A stretch of DNA of 64,000 nt from NCBI RefSeq assembly GCF_014529935.1, contig NZ_JACVFC010000001.1, positions 2,356,001 through 2,420,000 of the forward strand, read 5' to 3'. How positions within the stretch are numbered: position 1 is the first letter of the stretch; each line of letters starts with the position of its first letter. Origin of the DNA: Chitinophaga qingshengii (lineage in GTDB: Bacteria > Bacteroidota > Bacteroidia > Chitinophagales > Chitinophagaceae). Below, one piece after another: positions 61,329 to 64,000 of the stretch. The position numbers and the translations under genes are program-made. A model generated the notes under the pieces. That model did no database searches, was not told where the DNA came from, and was given only the letters and a program-made list of their open reading frames with translations.

Positions 61329-64000
61329 ATGATTTTTCCACAACCTGTATTCGGGAGAATACAACTATTGGCACGCCCTTACCTAACGTTATGCAAGATG
61401 AAAACGATCTTTTTGCTGCTGTTGGCAATCAGCATACAACTAAGCGCTACCTCTTATTCACAGAACATTACGCTGAAAGGGGAAAATATGCGTATCCCAC
61501 AGATATTCGCAGCGATAGAAAAGCAGACGGAGTATGTTTTTTTCTACAAAGATGATGTATTAAAACAAACAACACCCGTTACAGTAAATCTGAATAATGT
61601 TTCCGTATCCGATGCGCTGGCCGTTTGCCTGAAAGGGCAACCACTCAGTTACTCGATTGTAGGACATAACATTATTGTTTTAAAATCAGATGCACCCAAT
61701 CGGAATAACGCCTCGCCTTCCTCCATTCAACAGTCGCCCCTGCTGATTAAAGGGGTGGTGACGGACGAAAAGGGAATTCCTTTAACCGGTGTAACTATCC
61801 GGCTTAAAGGCACGCCCCTTGGTACCAGTACCGATGCCAACGGCCGTTTTCAACTTTCCGTTCCCGCCAACAGTTCCAAAATACTGGTGTTTACCTACGT
61901 TGGAACAGAAATGATAGAAATCCCGGTAACTAACGAGGAACCACTCAACGTACGCCTGAAACAAAAGGCGACGTTTCAGCAGGAAGTAGTCGTTACCGCC
62001 TATGGTATTAAACGTCAGCCTAAAGAACTGGGATATGCCGCTACAACAATCACCGGCAAAGAACTCAACCAGGCCGAAAACATCAACGCTACTTCCGGAT
62101 TAATCGGTAAAGTATCCGGGCTTTCTATTCAAACACAGGACAACAACCTCGACCCCTCCTATAAAATTAACCTACGGGGCAACAGGTCCATCACGGGAAA
62201 CAACACCGCCATTATAGTGCTGGATGGCGCTATTGTACCACCTGGCATCCTGAACAACATCAATCCCAATGATATTGAAAGTGTAAACGTCCTCAAAGGC
62301 AGCGCAGCAGCTTCCCTGTATGGTTCCAATGGCAGCAACGGCGCCCTGGTGATCACGACAAAGAAACCGGCGCCGGGTAAGACGGACATCAACTTCAAAA
62401 CCAGCATACAATGGGAAAGTATTTCCAAACTGCCTAACCTGCAATATTCCTACGGTGGCTGGGGCGGCGAATCCCAGTACGTAGATCCCGTAACCGGACA
62501 AACGATGAATGTTCCTTTTGAAAATCAGCAATTCGGCCCTAAATACGATGGGAGTATCGTGGAAGTAGGCACGCCTAAACGAATATTCTATAACGACGGT
62601 ACCTATAAAGACACGGTGATAAAGACGGCTTACTCCCCTAAAAAAGGGTCCCGCACCGATTTTTTTCAAACAGGCATCACCAAACAATATGACCTGTCGC
62701 TGGGTACCGCCACACAAAACACCGCTACTTATGTAGCTTTCCAGCGGACAGACCGCTCAGATATCATCCCGGAAAACAAGCTGACGAAAAACTTCTTTAA
62801 ACTGAACGGAAGCACCAAATACAGCATTTTGAGCTTCGATTATGCCCTGGGTTATACCAACACCAATACAGACCAGATTTGGAACAGGGGAATGCTGTAC
62901 AATCAGATCCTGAATTCTCCGGCATATATTGATTTAAACTGGTTTAAAGACGGTTTCTTTTCTTCCCCGGACAATTACTACAACGCCTGGAACGACAATC
63001 CCTGGTGGAACCTGCGCAATTTCCGCAACAAAAGCATCGACAATAAGTTTATAGGAAATGCGGCCGCTAAACTCGCTATAACAGACAACATAGAAGCCAG
63101 CTACCGGTTTGGTTATACCTACAGTTCCCTCAATTATAAAAACACCGGCAACGGCTGGCAATACTCCGATTATGAACAAAGTAATCCCTATAACATTCCC
63201 GGTGGCACCCAGGCATCGAACAGAAAGGTATTATTGCCCACTACCAGCGGCGGATCTATCTTTGAATCACATATCACCGGCGACTTACTACTGTCTTACA
63301 AAAAACAGTTGACCAAAAATATCAGCTCCAAACTCCTATTGGGCCACTCTGTAGTACAGGATAAATACAATACGGAAAGCTTTGGCGCCACCTCACTCGC
63401 GTTTAATGACTTTTATAACGTATCCAGTTATATCGGTCAGCAAACAGCCGGTGAAACCAAAGCAGCCCTTCATCAGCAGGCAGCATTTGCCGATGTGTCC
63501 TTCGGTATTAACCAATACCTGTTTTTACACGGCAGTTATCGTTTTGACTGGACCTCCATATTAACCGCCACCAATCGCAGGTTCTCCTATGGATCGGCAG
63601 ATGCGGCATTCATCCTCTCGGATGCGTTGCCTCAGTTATTCGACAATCATGTGGTGAATTTTGGTAAGGTAAGAGTGGCTTACAGCCAGACCGGTCAGGT
63701 AAACCTCAGTACTATCAGTACTTATGGTGCTTATTTGACGATGCCCTCTTTCAACGTTGCCAACAATTATCCCTATAACAACAAAGTGGGCTATAGCAAA
63801 AATTTGCTGGCGCCTAATCCTGACCTGAAAGACGAAAGAACTACCGAAATAGAAGCCGGTATTGAACTTAGCTTCCTGAAAAACAGGATCAATTTCACAG
63901 GCACCATCTTTAAGCAAAGCACAAGAAACCAAACAATCCCTACGCAGGTATCTACCGCAACAGGTTTTTCTGCTATGCTTGTGAATGGTGGAGAGACCAG
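61329..64000 (+). CDS. SusC/RagA TonB-dependent transporter with STN domain (locus 4, 3' end outside window)
   Basis: The frame is open from the ATG at 61329 to the right edge (890 codons). A 23-residue leader precedes the signal peptide (MKTIFLLLLAISIQLSATSYS). STN spans about 48-115 (ENMRIPQIFAAIEKQTEYV), the carboxypeptidase-regulatory-like domain about 140-215 (IKGVVTDEKGIPLTGVTIRL), then EVVVTAYGIKRQPKELGYA and the plug (IIVLDGAIVPPGILNNINPND, SLYGSNGSNGALVITTKKP). The VTAYGIKR..KELGYA form marks a SusC subgroup different from the other three. The barrel is cut before its end; a SusD gene is expected outside. Confidence 0.95.
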   Translation, partial: MIFPQPVFGRIQLLARPYLTLCKMKTIFLLLLAISIQLSATSYSQNITLKGENMRIPQIFAAIEKQTEYVFFYKDDVLKQTTPVTVNLNNVSVSDALAVCLKGQPLSYSIVGHNIIVLKSDAPNRNNASPSSIQQSPLLIKGVVTDEKGIPLTGVTIRLKGTPLGTSTDANGRFQLSVPANSSKILVFTYVGTEMIEIPVTNEEPLNVRLKQKATFQQEVVVTAYGIKRQPKELGYAATTITGKELNQAENINATSGLIGKVSGLSIQTQDNNLDPSYKINLRGNRSITGNNTAIIVLDGAIVPPGILNNINPNDIESVNVLKGSAAASLYGSNGSNGALVITTKKPAPGKTDINFKTSIQWESISKLPNLQYSYGGWGGESQYVDPVTGQTMNVPFENQQFGPKYDGSIVEVGTPKRIFYNDGTYKDTVIKTAYSPKKGSRTDFFQTGITKQYDLSLGTATQNTATYVAFQRTDRSDIIPENKLTKNFFKLNGSTKYSILSFDYALGYTNTNTDQIWNRGMLYNQILNSPAYIDLNWFKDGFFSSPDNYYNAWNDNPWWNLRNFRNKSIDNKFIGNAAAKLAITDNIEASYRFGYTYSSLNYKNTGNGWQYSDYEQSNPYNIPGGTQASNRKVLLPTTSGGSIFESHITGDLLLSYKKQLTKNISSKLLLGHSVVQDKYNTESFGATSLAFNDFYNVSSYIGQQTAGETKAALHQQAAFADVSFGINQYLFLHGSYRFDWTSILTATNRRFSYGSADAAFILSDALPQLFDNHVVNFGKVRVAYSQTGQVNLSTISTYGAYLTMPSFNVANNYPYNNKVGYSKNLLAPNPDLKDERTTEIEAGIELSFLKNRINFTGTIFKQSTRNQTIPTQVSTATGFSAMLVNGGET

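Noticed and set aside
61277..61555. 92-codon plus-strand open frame
   Set aside because: It overlaps the SusC start in another frame; the SusC frame has the signal peptide and STN domain.

Overview
The window reads as chromosomal DNA of a Chitinophaga-like member of the Bacteroidota. It has four SusC/SusD-type (TonB-dependent) nutrient loci, ECF sigma/FecR pairs, many SPII lipoproteins, and promoters of the Bacteroidota form TTTG-N21-TANNTTTG that are clear in front of both tRNA-Asp genes. The genus is inferred from gene content; no 16S gene is present.

Layout. 1-1357: the 5' part of an Rhs/YD-repeat protein with a PAAR-like N-terminus (minus strand, runs off the left edge). 2187-10871: Sus-like locus 1 (sigma, FecR, SusC, SusD, DUF1735/discoidin lipoprotein, and an endonuclease/exonuclease/phosphatase lipoprotein as the only enzyme). 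10990-26664: mixed genes, including a UBP zinc finger, endonuclease V, tRNA-Asp copy 1, a zincin, a beta-helix protein whose PKD-like domain appears split, a large MscS channel, a GH114-like lipoprotein, a TPR histidine kinase, an amidinotransferase-fold enzyme and a TIGR03118 lipoprotein. 26779-33435: Sus-like locus 2 (sigma, FecR, SusC, SusD, no enzyme). 33616-36353: an ArsO-like flavoprotein, an Ntn hydrolase and a DUF4397 lipoprotein. 36542-43355: Sus-like locus 3, controlled by a two-component system instead of sigma/FecR. 43569-49232: SRPBCC protein, patatin, ABC permease remnant, a second two-component system, then a USP-like/bestrophin operon preceded by six 11-bp direct repeats. 49405-53631: ROK regulator, DUF1266 protein, HEAT-like repair protein and gluQ. 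tRNA-Asp copy 2 lies beside gluQ. 54023-59175: an AT-richer block with an Hpt protein, a hybrid histidine kinase, a terpene synthase with an atypical Asp-rich motif, and two unknown genes. 59282-64000: Sus-like locus 4 (sigma, FecR, SusC cut by the right edge).

How the parts fit. The three SusC proteins next to sigma/FecR pairs all carry an STN signalling domain. The SusC next to a two-component system lacks it, which fits the two modes of control. The two OmpR-type regulators have near-identical recognition helices, and very similar 11-bp-phased direct repeats (TTCTAAC and TTCTTACC) lie upstream of the SusC at 38847 and the USP/bestrophin operon at 47807. In both cases the last repeat starts exactly 17 bp before the -7 box. 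GluQ modifies queuosine in tRNA-Asp, and here gluQ and a tRNA-Asp gene are direct divergent neighbours.
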